The position numbers and the translations under genes are program-made. The notes under the pieces are model-generated. The model saw only the letters and a list, made by a program, of their open reading frames with translations. It ran no database searches and had not been told where the DNA came from. From Hydractinia symbiolongicarpus (taxonomy: Eukaryota; Cnidaria; Hydrozoa; Anthoathecata; Hydractiniidae), in contig NC_079888.1 of the NCBI RefSeq assembly GCF_029227915.1, positions 14,613,001 to 14,677,000 on the forward strand: DNA of 64,000 nucleotides, written 5' to 3'. Positions 24,391 through 34,721 of this stretch are shown here, one piece after another; the first letter of the stretch is position 1; each line of letters starts with the position of its first letter.

Positions 24391-24399
24391 AAAGGGCTG

Positions 24400-24600
24400 C
24401 AGAGAGGTTGCCAAGGCAAAGGCATTAAACACGGCAAGAAAAGAGCGCATCAAAGGCAGGCAAGGAAACAGGAAGAGGAATCAGCAAGGCAGGGGTAGGC
24501 AAGCATGGACGGTACAGGCAAGGGCATAGTAGTAGGCAGGCGCGATAAAAGGCATAGGAAGGGTAGGCAAAGGCAGGAGCAGGAGCAGGCACCTCAACAG
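24400..24600 (+). repeat. Degenerate GGCAAGGCAGGCA low-complexity tract
   Basis: About 190 bases of purine-rich sequence built on GGCA/AGGCAGG units, ending in a run of Cs. The proline/alanine-rich minus-strand frame across it is a by-product of the repeat. Confidence 0.7.
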
Positions 24601-24664
24601 AAACTCTCCCCCCCCCCCCTAAAACACAAAAATTACGTGTACTCAATATAATAATGTACAATGC

Positions 24665-24725
24665 AACGATATAGAAGGGGTTGCAAAGCGTGGGACACGG
24701 CCCCTTAGGTTTGCAAGCGAAAATT
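24665..24725 (+). repeat. Dispersed repeat, copy 2
   Basis: GTTGCAAAGCGTGGGACACG followed by TTGCAAGCGAAAA; partner of 23,460-23,520. Confidence 0.5.
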
Positions 24726-24871
24726 TTTAGTGGTCCTTATTTTGAAAAGGAGCACTAAAAATTAGACCAATAAAGAACGAACATGTATATCTGCCTTTCC
24801 CAAACATGGCATTTTTGTGATATATAAATGAAAGTGGTTGTTGTAGATGCAAGATTATCATCTTTCTACTT

Positions 24872-24938
24872 GCCCTGTCCAAGATTTGAACCTGGATCTT
24901 TCATTTTATGAGTGTCTTAGCCATTAGATCAACAGGGC
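24872..24938 (-). tRNA. tRNA pseudogene or tRNA-like sequence with a collapsed anticodon arm
   Basis: On the minus strand the ends pair as a perfect 7-bp acceptor stem (GCCCTGT with ACAGGGC). A D-arm with TGGCTAAGAC and a 5-bp T-arm (CCAGG TTCAAAT CTTGG, one G-T pair) are in place. The piece between them is too short for a normal anticodon stem and 7-base loop, so no anticodon can be assigned. The total is 67 bases instead of about 72. I take it for a pseudogene, or the head of a small pol III-derived repeat. Confidence 0.6.
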
Positions 24939-24939
24939 A

Positions 24940-27900
24940 TAAATATATATATAAAAAAACTTTACAGGTGCATCTTATATATGCTTATGGATTTACAGTA
25001 CATATAGCCGTTTATTTTTCTTGTGGATAATAAAATTCAATTTTTTCTACTAAATAGACGGGGAGAGGTGGTGTTAAAAAGTCAGGTTTAGTAACTGTGT
25101 TACGCAGTGGAGCGATTAATAAGAAACTGTGCCACCATTCATATGGAGCGCTTTAGTAGAAGTATACAGTATATCTTAAAGTGAAGCACACACACACAGC
25201 ATCAGGGCGTTTGAGGTTAATATACTTTTCAAAAAATAACTTTCCTGCAGAAATACGGTTTACATGTTGTGTCCGTCATAGCAAATTTTCTCAAAATGTT
25301 TGCGGCAAAACTTAAAATATGAATTGTAATCCGGGGTGAGTGCTTAGTACAGGTAAACGATGTTGCACATCCACATAGGTTTAATACATTTTCTAAAAAA
25401 ACTAGATTGCAACCTCTGTTTAAAAAAAACAGTGAAAACAACCTGCTGTTACCCAGTCCAGCTAAAAATCTGATGTAATAGAAATTATATATAATTTCTT
25501 ATTACGACGTTAATGTATTTTATTTTCTATTCTACTCATCTCATTATTCACAGTCCTTTGAGGGTTTCAGCAAAAATTTTATTATATATATAGTGGCTTT
25601 ATTGTGTTAGCAGTATTACTTACCTGAAGATGTAAAGTTCTATTTACGAAAAGCTTCGTGTATTTTATTGAAAATTTTTATGTTCTTTTTTTTATATTAA
25701 TTTTACCAAATTTGGGCATTAATTATGCGTCCAGCAAACTTTACGTTTTCAACCTAAAGTCAATATATCACCATAATATCACCAAAGCTGAAAAAAGTTG
25801 CTTAAAAAATATCACAAAAACTGAAAAGAAAAAGAAAATGCAATGTCTTCTTTAGGTTGGTTGCACCTCAAAAAGCATAGGTACAAATACGAGACAATAT
25901 TGACCAAACCAAGTATCCGTTGTTATTTCTGAATAGAAAAAAAAGGAAGAAATAATAAATAGATGACGATGTTAAACATTAATATAGAAAGATTAATTTA
26001 TTGAAAAGGTTTTACCTGTACGAAGTAAAACACACAGCAACGTAAAACCAAGAAAAGCATAAAGCAGCTATCAACAAGCATACTCACTCAACAATGCCTT
26101 GAAAGTATTCCCAGGATTAGTAATCCTTATACATTTTTATCATGTTGGTTATATATTTGTGAAGTGGCGATTAGGGATAACTTGTCGGCAAAAAATACAC
26201 GGCGAAAAAAGTCAGGCGAAAATTGACTACACGTCTAACATCTAGACACAATATAAGAGCAGTTTGTAGCTTGTGGATATAAGATAATAGGAGACAACAC
26301 GATTTCACAGGGGCAAATTAAAAAAAATAGCTGCACGAACAGTCGTCGATAAAATTCGACCATTGAGTTCCTTTATCATGAAATAAAATAATACTTCCCT
26401 TCTTTCTAATTGATCCAACAAATCTTATTCTATTTAACAAATTTGTATATTCAATCCTGTTAATACTAGTCTTAACATGCTGGAATTTTTTACAATAAGT
26501 AGAATAACCAACTTTTCGTGCAAGTAATATTTTGATTTTGCATTAAAGGCAATGAACTAACTCCTGTAAATAGAAAATCGGTAGACAGATTATGTAAACA
26601 ACAGACCCAATTATTAAAAAGATCCATGAAAAAAAGAAATGTTGGCTTGAAATTGATAAAAAGTTCCTTAAAAACGAACACACGGCTAACAAAATTGATA
26701 TCAACACCTCTTGTATCTTGTGTTTTCAAAGAATATATACATGCTTCAATAATAACCAACTCTACAAGCAAGAGCGAATGTCGACCCTGTGGCACTGCGT
26801 AGTAACATGATGTCACGATATATTACACGCTACGCTGAACATAATCTCCGAGATGGAAAACCTGTCTCTCGAATTATTACCAAACTATCGATATCAGTTT
26901 CCTTCGCTCCACGATATTGACTACATCGTATATCTCATAACGCAAATCAGTCAGCTGATGTTGACCTAACTCTTTTCATGTGAAGCAGTATATTAATCAA
27001 ATAAGATTTTATAGCACACAAATCCTCTCAAATTTGTTTCCAGGTACAGCCATGATATGTTTTTCCGTGAGGTTTTGACCATGAAACTACAAGATTCGGT
27101 AAGGGTTTGACAGTGAAACTAGGCTTCATAGTGCACTAACTCTGTGAACGTTGTTTCCAGGTATTAATAATGTTTTTAGGCCATTTGGTATAAATATCTA
27201 GGACACTGTTGGACATTTTGACGAACAGAAGGTTACCAATTATGACCAAAGGTTAATTGCACATCTTGACATTTCAAGACCATCTCTCCTAACATTGTTG
27301 AATCATTTTTTTCTTTTTCACTCCGTCCATACACAGTTTCACCTTCTTTAAGCTTTCAATAAGTTAAGCCCTTCCTTTTATTTACAAGTGGTCCTTCGAA
27401 ATTCTGGTTTTCTTCTTTGAGTAAAAAAGTTGTAGAGACCTAATTACATACGTCAAAAACCAGTAAAGTGTGGCCTAAAAAAACAATTACGATGAATGAT
27501 TACATTCGTATCGTATTTTATTGCTGCAATGGCGATATATCGTAAGGTAACGAAATATAGTTATGAATTGGATGTTGCAGAGATAGAGGAAAAAGTATTC
27601 TTTATCATAGTATAATTATAATAACTAGAAAAAGTATATATTTATATCACACTTTGTATGCAAGAGAAGAATAGGAGTCCTATGTATAATAGTAAATTAT
27701 TTATATGTCAGTCACATGAAGGTACTTAAATACAATCAAGAATGAGGGTTAAGCTCGATCTTAAGACTCTCTTGCATTCAACTGCATTTCTCGCTGAAAC
27801 AAAGCAAGGTCAGGAGTTTGATTTTTTTGTCAGTGTGGGCAAGTTTTAAAACAATCGCTAATTCTGTTAAGAGTGTGCTCTAACAAAAGACGTTAAGACA

Positions 27901-28270
27901 GGACCACCTGCAACGGAGTATCTTTGTATGTTTTCACAGTTTTAGCAACAGCCATTTTTTAAGTTGCCGCTTTTGTTTATTTATTTTTAATTAATATACC
28001 AACCCAGCTCGCGCTTCGTAATCGGAATGACGTAATTTTTTTAGCGTGGAAAAGCACTAGGCTCTAGTTTACCATCTTTACCATATTATGATCTGGATCA
28101 TATTTTGAAGCCTGTGACCTATGGAAATATTTTTAATTTGATAATGTGTGAAACATGTGTGAAACAACCCAAGTGATTTGGGTTGTAAAGATCTTATAAA
28201 AATACAAAAGCCTACAGTTATGTTGCTAATGGATGGTTTGGAAAAATATCTATTTTTTTTTCTTGATTTT
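24940..28270. other. Unassigned stretch
   Basis: No supported gene. A near-perfect AT palindrome lies at about 25,477-25,506 (GTAATAGAAATTATA and its complement). Confidence 0.4.
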
Positions 28271-28282
28271 TGACTTTGTGTT

Positions 28283-29188
28283 ATGAACGCTGATTGTCGT
28301 CCCTCAGAAAGTGGTAATGACTCAGATCACAAAGTGGGGACATGTTTAATAAAAAGAGAAGGTGAATGTATGGCAAAAATGTCAGAAACTTGTAACCATG
28401 TAGCAGCTCTTTTATTTCGCATCGAAGCTGCAGTATCTTGTGGACTTACTACACCATCATGCACTGAGAAAGCTTGGTTCCCATATCGAAAGAAAGTGAA
28501 ACCAATTCAAGTAAAGGACATGAATTTTTCACGTAATAATATGAAGAAAAAGAAAGGTACAACCAGTATATTAGTAGCAACACGAAAGAAAAACTACAAC
28601 CCATTGCCTCACTCTTCAGTAAAACCTTTAAGCTCACAAACAGCTCATATTGCAATCACATACTAGCATTATTACTTGAGCTAGCAGACTATTCATTAAA
28701 TGGTTTAAACAAAATTCCAGAAGAAATATCGTCCACAAGCAGGACCACACAATGGGGTGTACCAAGTAAAAGCAGAACTTTTTAAAGACTTAGTTATGCT
28801 CAGCCCTGTAAAATGTAGTGCTGACAAAAAGGTATCCATTTAACGTTATATGATCCTAGAATTAATGATGGTTTGTGTAACATAAATCCAAGAATATTAA
28901 AACAAGAAGCAAAAAGATATGCTTATGGTTGACAGACGAGTTGGTTTTGCTGATTGTATTAACGGCACACGAAAAAGAAAAAACAACATTAAATATGGGA
29001 ACTTTCTTGTCGGATCTACATTGTCACACCAACTACTACCATTAGAACATAACATCAAGGTTGTTACTGATATTAATATATTAAATACTTCAAATAATTT
29101 AAAACATAACGAAACACAACCCTATGAGTTTATTGATGTAGATTCTGTATTATGCCCAAAAGATTGGGGTAAATTAAATCAACATTAA
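28283..29188 (+). pseudogene. SWIM zinc-finger protein remnant, possibly of a YqaJ-nuclease gene
   Basis: The frame 28283-28666 contains SETCNHVAALLFRIEAAV, followed by CTEKAW, VKPIQVKDMNFSR and KKNYNPLP. The CxH part of a SWIM zinc finger is clear; the upstream CxC half is damaged. In cnidarian genomes this SWIM plus Cys/Trp pattern is usually followed by a YqaJ-type recombinase/nuclease domain in mobile or virus-like genes. Downstream, other frames show ELADYSLNGLNKIPEEISST and YDPRINDGLCNINPRILKQE, so several frameshifts and stops are present. A further open frame reaches 29188. This is a dead mobile-element gene. The YqaJ link is from family knowledge; the nuclease motifs themselves are not visible. 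Confidence 0.5.
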
Positions 29189-29189
29189 A

Positions 29190-29650
29190 CACACCTAGCT
29201 GTTCAGTAAAGTCGTTTATAGTATCCTTGATTAGTTTTTCTTTTAACATTAAATTCTCAGTTTTGATAGTTTCTAATTCATCAGGAGTGGAAAAACCAGG
29301 TTGTTCTTCAGTGATCTCAGCACAATCAGATCAAGAACTTTCATATATGATTTTAGAATCTGCTTCGACTACTACTCGAAGTGCTCTTTTTCGCACTTTC
29401 ACTTTTTTGTGTTGTATTATTTTGTTTGAACGTAAATATATTTGGCACGGAGGCTTTGATTAATGTTTGCCGTCCACAACCAAAACACAATTTTACACAG
29501 TGTACTTCAAAGTGGACTTCGCATACTTTTGTGTTCTTGTTTACTGTGAACACATCACACATCCCCTTCTACGATATCTTGAAATGATGCTTACCCATTG
29601 TTTTCTCAAACTTGGATCCGATGGAAATGAAAACATTCCAATGCCTGTTT
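29190..29650 (-). pseudogene. THAP zinc-finger gene remnant
   Basis: On the minus strand from about 29,640 one frame reads FSFPSDPSLRKQWVSIISR, the FP-x-DP-x-LRxxW signature of a THAP domain. After a frameshift the next frame (29562-29353) gives VNKNTKVCEVHF, then LIKASVPNIF, the usual second half (CxxHF, LxxxAVPxIF). A Ser-rich stretch follows. In a third frame a coiled-coil-like piece (FSTPDELETIKTENLMLKEK) lies at 29,230-29,300. The N-terminal C-x-C pair would lie upstream of 29,650 and I did not find it. THAP domains bind DNA in P-element-type and other transposases and in host factors. Here the frame breaks indicate a pseudogene convergent with the SWIM remnant. Confidence 0.55.
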
Positions 29651-29659
29651 AACTCTGGG

Positions 29660-30260
29660 TTTATTAAGAGTAGAACTTTTGCATAGCGGTACGCAACAGA
29701 AGTTGCAAGGTCGAGAGGTCGATATATCTGATTAAATTATGATCAACTTCTTGCTGACTGCTACTCACCATCACAAGTACATATTCTTCTTTTACAAGAC
29801 AAGTATGTTTTTAAATACATTATAAGTGGTTTCGTTAAGAAAAACCTGCAATCCTTTAGAAAAATACACAATAAAAGATCATTCATAACGCATAAAAGTA
29901 TCACACTCGCCAGCTGTATTTCTAATGTTTACAAAGTTTACTAAGAAGTGCCTCGTTTTTATGCCGATGATGTAATCGAGAGTTTAAAATCGAGAAAGGT
30001 GTACTACGTCATTTCTTTCTGTATTTTTTTACAAACGCGTAGCACGAAAGCCAAATTCGGCAAAATTAATCAATTATTCACGACATTTTAATTTAAAAAG
30101 GAATTGTTGTTATTTTTTGAGCAAGATAATAGTATTATAGCTATAAAATCGTGACAAGTGTGTTATAACAGGAAAAATAGGGATATTAGTCTGAAAATAA
30201 CCTTTCGTGACAAATTATGTAAGAAAAAAATCTGATTTTTAAAAGGGTTACTGCCACCTT
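29660..30260. other. Unassigned stretch
   Basis: No supported gene or repeat. Confidence 0.4.
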
Positions 30261-30266
30261 AAAGTT

Positions 30267-30598
30267 TTTTGTTTGTTTGTTTGTTTGTTTGTTTGTTTGT
30301 TTGTTTGTTTGTTTGTTTGTTTGTTTGTTTGTTTGTTTGTTTGTTTGTTTGTTTGTTTGTTTGTTTGTTTGTTTGTTTGTTTGTTTGTTTGTTTGTTTGT
30401 TTGTTTGTTTGTTTGTTTGTTTGTTTGTTTGTTTGTTTGTTTGTTTGTTTGTTTGTTTGTTTGTTTGTTTGTTTGTTTGTTTGTTTGTTTGTTTGTTTGT
30501 TTGTTTGTTTGTTTGTTTGTTTGTTTGTTTGTTTGTTTGTTTGTTTGTTTGTTTGTTTGTTTGTTTGTTTGTTTGTTTGTTTGTTTGTTTGTTTGTTT
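30267..30598 (+). repeat. (TTTG)n microsatellite, about 83 units
   Basis: 332 bases of an uninterrupted tetranucleotide array. Because 4 is not a multiple of 3, every plus-strand frame cycles through Cys-Leu-Phe-Val and the minus frame through Lys-Gln-Thr-Asn. The long open frames across it are therefore artefacts. Confidence 0.99.
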
Positions 30599-30599
30599 C

Positions 30600-31170
30600 G
30601 GAGATCACACCTGCATATTTAGCTAAGAAAGTCAGACATTTCTTAAATACTTTCTTATTTACTTACTTATAATCAAATTTCTCTATGTTTAATATTGAAA
30701 TTGAGTAGACAATACAACGAATTCTCAGTGTAAACATAAATATGAACGACTGCAACCCCGACGCTGAACAACGTAATTAATTTTTGCTTATATACCTCCA
30801 TAGTACTAATTTTTGCGGATATATATTTTGGGTGTCCAAAAAAAAATGCAATTCGCTGTTATTTATTTTTGCGTATAGGATCTTGAATAAAATTTCATCA
30901 AAATTTGTCGAATTTTGCCAAAATTGGGAAAAGCGCACAAATAAGTACGGGAAAATTCGCAACACTCGTCGTGTAAAGTTCCACAGAATCAGAACATTTG
31001 AAAAAAATCCACAGAAATTCGCCCTTCACTACTCCAAGTAACCATCTTTGATACGCAGAGTCGTATTTTAATATAGCGAGATCTTCAAGGTTAGAATAAA
31101 GGCACAAACGTTTTTTAAAAAAGTAAAAATAAAAAAGAAGTTTAGGTTAATTAGCATAATAAACGTATCT
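30600..31170. other. Unassigned stretch
   Basis: No supported gene. The 30,784-31,041 frame has a plausible length but no recognisable features. Confidence 0.4.
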
Positions 31171-31207
31171 AAATATTTTGTTCTATTTTATCACCTTTTT
31201 CTCAGCT

Positions 31208-31480
31208 AGAATAAGTGATTCTATGAATGATTTTCTGCCTCTGACGTTTCTGGTAGATAAACTTCATCTTCATCGTCTTCTTCAACAAACCAACACTCCC
31301 AAAATGCGTGATTCCAACTGTTTTGTTTACAAAATGTCTTGCTGCAATTTCTATCGTATTGACATTTCAGCAGACAAACTGTCCTTTAGTATACTTGATG
31401 GTCTTCCCATTCCTGATGGAATTAACGTTGTTTATAACGTAAAGTTTACCAGCGGTGAGAATGTATTTGATAGAGAATAA
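31208..31480 (+). CDS. Possible terminal coding exon of an unknown gene
   Basis: A pyrimidine-rich run at 31,180-31,205 ends in AG, after which an open frame runs to TAA at 31478. The peptide is about 90 residues with unremarkable, protein-like composition (MNDFLPLTFLVDKLHLHRLL, then a Cys-Cys pair, then ILDGLPIPDGINVVYNVKF). I do not recognise the family. No matching upstream exon or polyadenylation signal was found. It could equally be a piece of a decayed mobile-element gene. Confidence 0.25.
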   Translation, partial: RISDSMNDFLPLTFLVDKLHLHRLLQQTNTPKMRDSNCFVYKMSCCNFYRIDISADKLSFSILDGLPIPDGINVVYNVKFTSGENVFDRE

Positions 31481-33430
31481 TAATAAGATTAAACTTAAGA
31501 AGAATTTGAAATCCATATTTACTTCGTGCCATACCCCTATGCGATCCTAAAAGAAAAATTGCCGTTTCGGGCATTGTACAACACTTTACATTGTAAAAAC
31601 AGTTGCCATTGGCACAAGAATTTTGACCAATAGGGCTTACTTCTCTCGCGTAAGGAACCAATAATATGTAATATATAATACAAATTTCGTGCAGGTATGA
31701 GCCACAACGTTACAAGATAAATAATGTATTACTACACCAACTCATACATACTAGTTTGTCAACTCAATGGTTAGTTTGTGCTTAGCCAAATACAAAATTT
31801 AAATGTAAACAGCAGAGCGAGTTAAAATACGCAATCACGAAAACATTTAGTTTTCCTCATTGTAAAACCCTTTCCCGACTTAGTATTTGCAGCTTTCTCC
31901 ATATTTATCATAAAATAATTCATTTACAGAATGTGAGTATTTGAAGTCAACTTATTAACAGCGAAGTTTTCAAATTCAAACAGAAACAAACAACAACTTT
32001 TTTATTTCGAACAAATTAACATCTGCTCGAAAACGAGGCTTATTACTACAAATCGATAATAAAAGAACTTTCACTATAAAAAAAATGCCGTTAAATCTTT
32101 TTCCCACGGCGGAAAAGGTTCATACTGACACAGCATTTGATCAATGCTGAGACGTTTAGATCTGACAACTTCCTCTTCATAAGACCCACGTTGGTCAAGG
32201 TTTGTTCGTGTTGTGTTTTGAATATTAATACTACTAATATGCAGAAATTGCGTAAACTATCTTTTTGTCAAAAGGTGCAACATTCATATTAATACTACTA
32301 ACATTCCCAATCCTCTATTTTAATAAACACCTAGAAAAAAACAAAATACTGTATGCTACTTGGCCTGTGACCACAACAGATGTTTGTTCAGTCCGGTGTG
32401 TTTTGAACATATTATATCAAAATTGGCACACAGAGACAGGTCTAGAATATTTTTCTGGTTAGGCAAAATTTGATATATTTTTTGTAAAGTAAGATCAAGA
32501 GTTGTTGTGTTGTCAGCGGTCTATTGCTGTGAAATCTTCACAAGGGTTCTTTATAGCGCAATAAATAAAAGTACTTAATAAGGAAAACAATAAACCGCCG
32601 TGGATTTAACTCTTGCATCCTGGTTGACGTATGCCAATAATAAATTCATCTTTTTAGTAAACAATTAGTTACCATAAAACAGAATTTACATTGCCATATA
32701 ATGGACGGATTTGACTGGGATGAAGATGAAGTATTATCATCCAAACGTTTTACGAATATAATACGAGTGCAGGCAATCGATGACTTACAAATTCATTAAG
32801 TTAGGAAGTTGCTTTGTTTCAAATTGCAGAGTAAGTCTAATAGCTAACATTTGGTTACGCTACAAGATGATATTATGAATAGATCAGACAAACACAAGTG
32901 GAACGAAAAAATATTTCTTTAGAAAATTACAGCTACTGTTAGCAACCTGCAAATTTAAAAATAAAAGCAGCATATAAAAGTATGAAGGCTTCCAAGTTAA
33001 ACACATAGTCTAAAATAGTAACGCATAAAAAACGTTATTATTTTGTACTGGCCAATCTTTTATACCGACTTTATTTTTTGGCGACAAAATTTCTTCGCAG
33101 ACTTTTATTTTCCCCTTTTTCGTGCAGCAATAGTAACTTAGAAATAAAAGGTTTCAAAGGTTAAATATTTTCAGTTTTCATTTTTAATATTGGTCTTTTA
33201 ATTATTTCCAAAAATCAGTTGAAACAGCAAAAATTTAGCCCGTAAAAACTAAGTCAATGAGAAAATTTTTCCGTGGCTAAAAGTTTCTCGGATACCTTAA
33301 TCATCGACTTTTAATTTTTCCGACTAGCTTTAGTCCGACTATAAATCCTCAAAGAACAGTTACCAGCGATTTTTTTGTTGAAATGTTCCCATTTTGTTCC
33401 TACTGAAGTCAATCAACTAGTAACTTTCAT
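31481..33430. other. Unassigned stretch
   Basis: A 32-codon acidic frame starts at an ATG at 32,701 (MDGFDWDEDEV) but has no partner exon. Nothing else is supported. Confidence 0.4.
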
Positions 33431-33435
33431 ATTAA

Positions 33436-34144
33436 AGCCGTATTCACATGGACGTATAATTTTACGCAAGGGCTCACGGAAAATTTTAGGTTTTGTTCTC
33501 ATGTTACGTAGATTTTTGTTCGTAATATACATACATATATGTAATCCCCTTACCTAACTTACGTAAATTTTGTTTTCGTTCATTCAACATGGCAGCGATC
33601 ACCAAATATCGCTTTTATCAACTGCTTTTTTTTGTGATGGAGATGTCGCCGTCGCCAATAAAAAGCAAATGAAACACGTAGCAACAGAATGACTTAACAT
33701 CTTCTACATCAAGTTCATTCGCAACTGCTTTCCAGGCATTCTTCTTAATGTTCTTTCTGTGAAAATTTGCTTGGTTCTTGTGAAAAAAAACAGCGTATTT
33801 ATCGATAGCTCTTCCTCCTTATACAAAAACATTTTGATTATACTATGTTTTTGTTTTGACTGAAGATTTCAAATTCTAGAAGTTCGAATATAGAATCGAA
33901 TGTTATTGCGTAATTGTTTTATTTATTTTTTTCTATTTTTGGCTTACATACAGTTTTTTACGAACAAAACCTTTTGTTCGCAAGAAAACCTACGTTAGCA
34001 CTTACGAGACTACGTAAGGGTTTACGTACTTTCCGTTAAATATGTTACATGTACGTAAATATTTTACGTGACCTTAGAGATTGAATGAACACCGACCAGT
34101 CCGTATGTCCTTACGTAAAAATTTGCGTACATGTGATGGAGGCT
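33436..34144 (-). mobile_element. Harbinger-like DNA transposon with TAA target duplications
   Basis: The ends form an imperfect inverted repeat: AGCCGTATTCACATGGACGT at the left matches the complement of the right end, AGCCTCCATCACATGTACGC. Internal TACGTAAA-type motifs recur near both ends. The same trinucleotide TAA flanks both sides (33433-33435 and 34145-34147), the 3-bp TWA duplication expected of PIF/Harbinger. Length is 709 bp. The interior contains a MADF/SANT-like remnant on the minus strand, the kind of second protein Harbinger elements carry. Confidence 0.7.
33650..33850 (-). pseudogene. MADF/SANT-like DNA-binding remnant
   Basis: Minus-strand frames read KNIKKNAWKAVANELDVEDV after a basic stretch. 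This resembles the W..IA..L core of MADF/Myb-SANT domains found in the accessory protein of Harbinger transposons. The frames are interrupted and the full three-helix domain is not recoverable. Its place inside an inverted-repeat element supports the assignment. Confidence 0.4.
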
Positions 34145-34674
34145 TAACTAATAATTATTTTTTTGCACAAGAATTACATTTATCGATTTTGCGAATTTTT
34201 GGACTTTCCGTGAATTTCTTTAAACGCGACTGTGATCATAAAAAAATATTTGTCATTCACGAAATATAAAATTTGGGGATAATAGGCCATTGCGTAAATT
34301 CATCAGCTTTTGACCACACTTGTCCTAAAAAGCCTTACGTCATTAATGTAGACAACGGTTTCTCCGACGGCACTGGTTGGCAACACTTTTTTGACAAAAA
34401 ATCTTTTAATTGCTAGCCAAGTCGTTACAGCACAACGTATCCTGTAACCATCCGTTTAAAACCTGTTCACACACACTAATATCAACTTAAAGAGTATATG
34501 TGTTTGTTTTTCGGTGTATATGTGACCATGTATTAGTAACAGAATGAACTATTTTTCGCATGTCATACGCATGCAAGTGCATGAGTCACACCAAGTGAAC
34601 TTATAAGATGACGCGGCTGCTATACCGACGCGCTTTCATTGATCACATTAATGTTATAAATACAACAGTTCTCG

Positions 34675-34721
34675 CCTCTGAGTTGACACAAATGACATTG
34701 CCAATTGTGTCAACTCAGAGG
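34675..34721. repeat. Perfect 17-bp hairpin
   Basis: Arms CCTCTGAGTTGACACAA (34675-34691) and its exact complement (34705-34721) enclose a 13-base loop. It is not part of any element I could delimit. Confidence 0.85.

Noticed and set aside
24425-24661. Pro/Ala-rich minus-strand frame
   Set aside because: Product of the GGCAAGGCAGG low-complexity tract; no start context, domain or splice partner.
26490-26816. 108-codon minus-strand frame
   Set aside because: Hydrophobic runs but no recognisable motif; the opposite strand is similarly open in places, so coding cannot be decided.
30186-30672. Long open frames on both strands through the tetranucleotide array
   Set aside because: They arise because the 4-base unit avoids stops in every frame; the peptides are pure 4-residue cycles.
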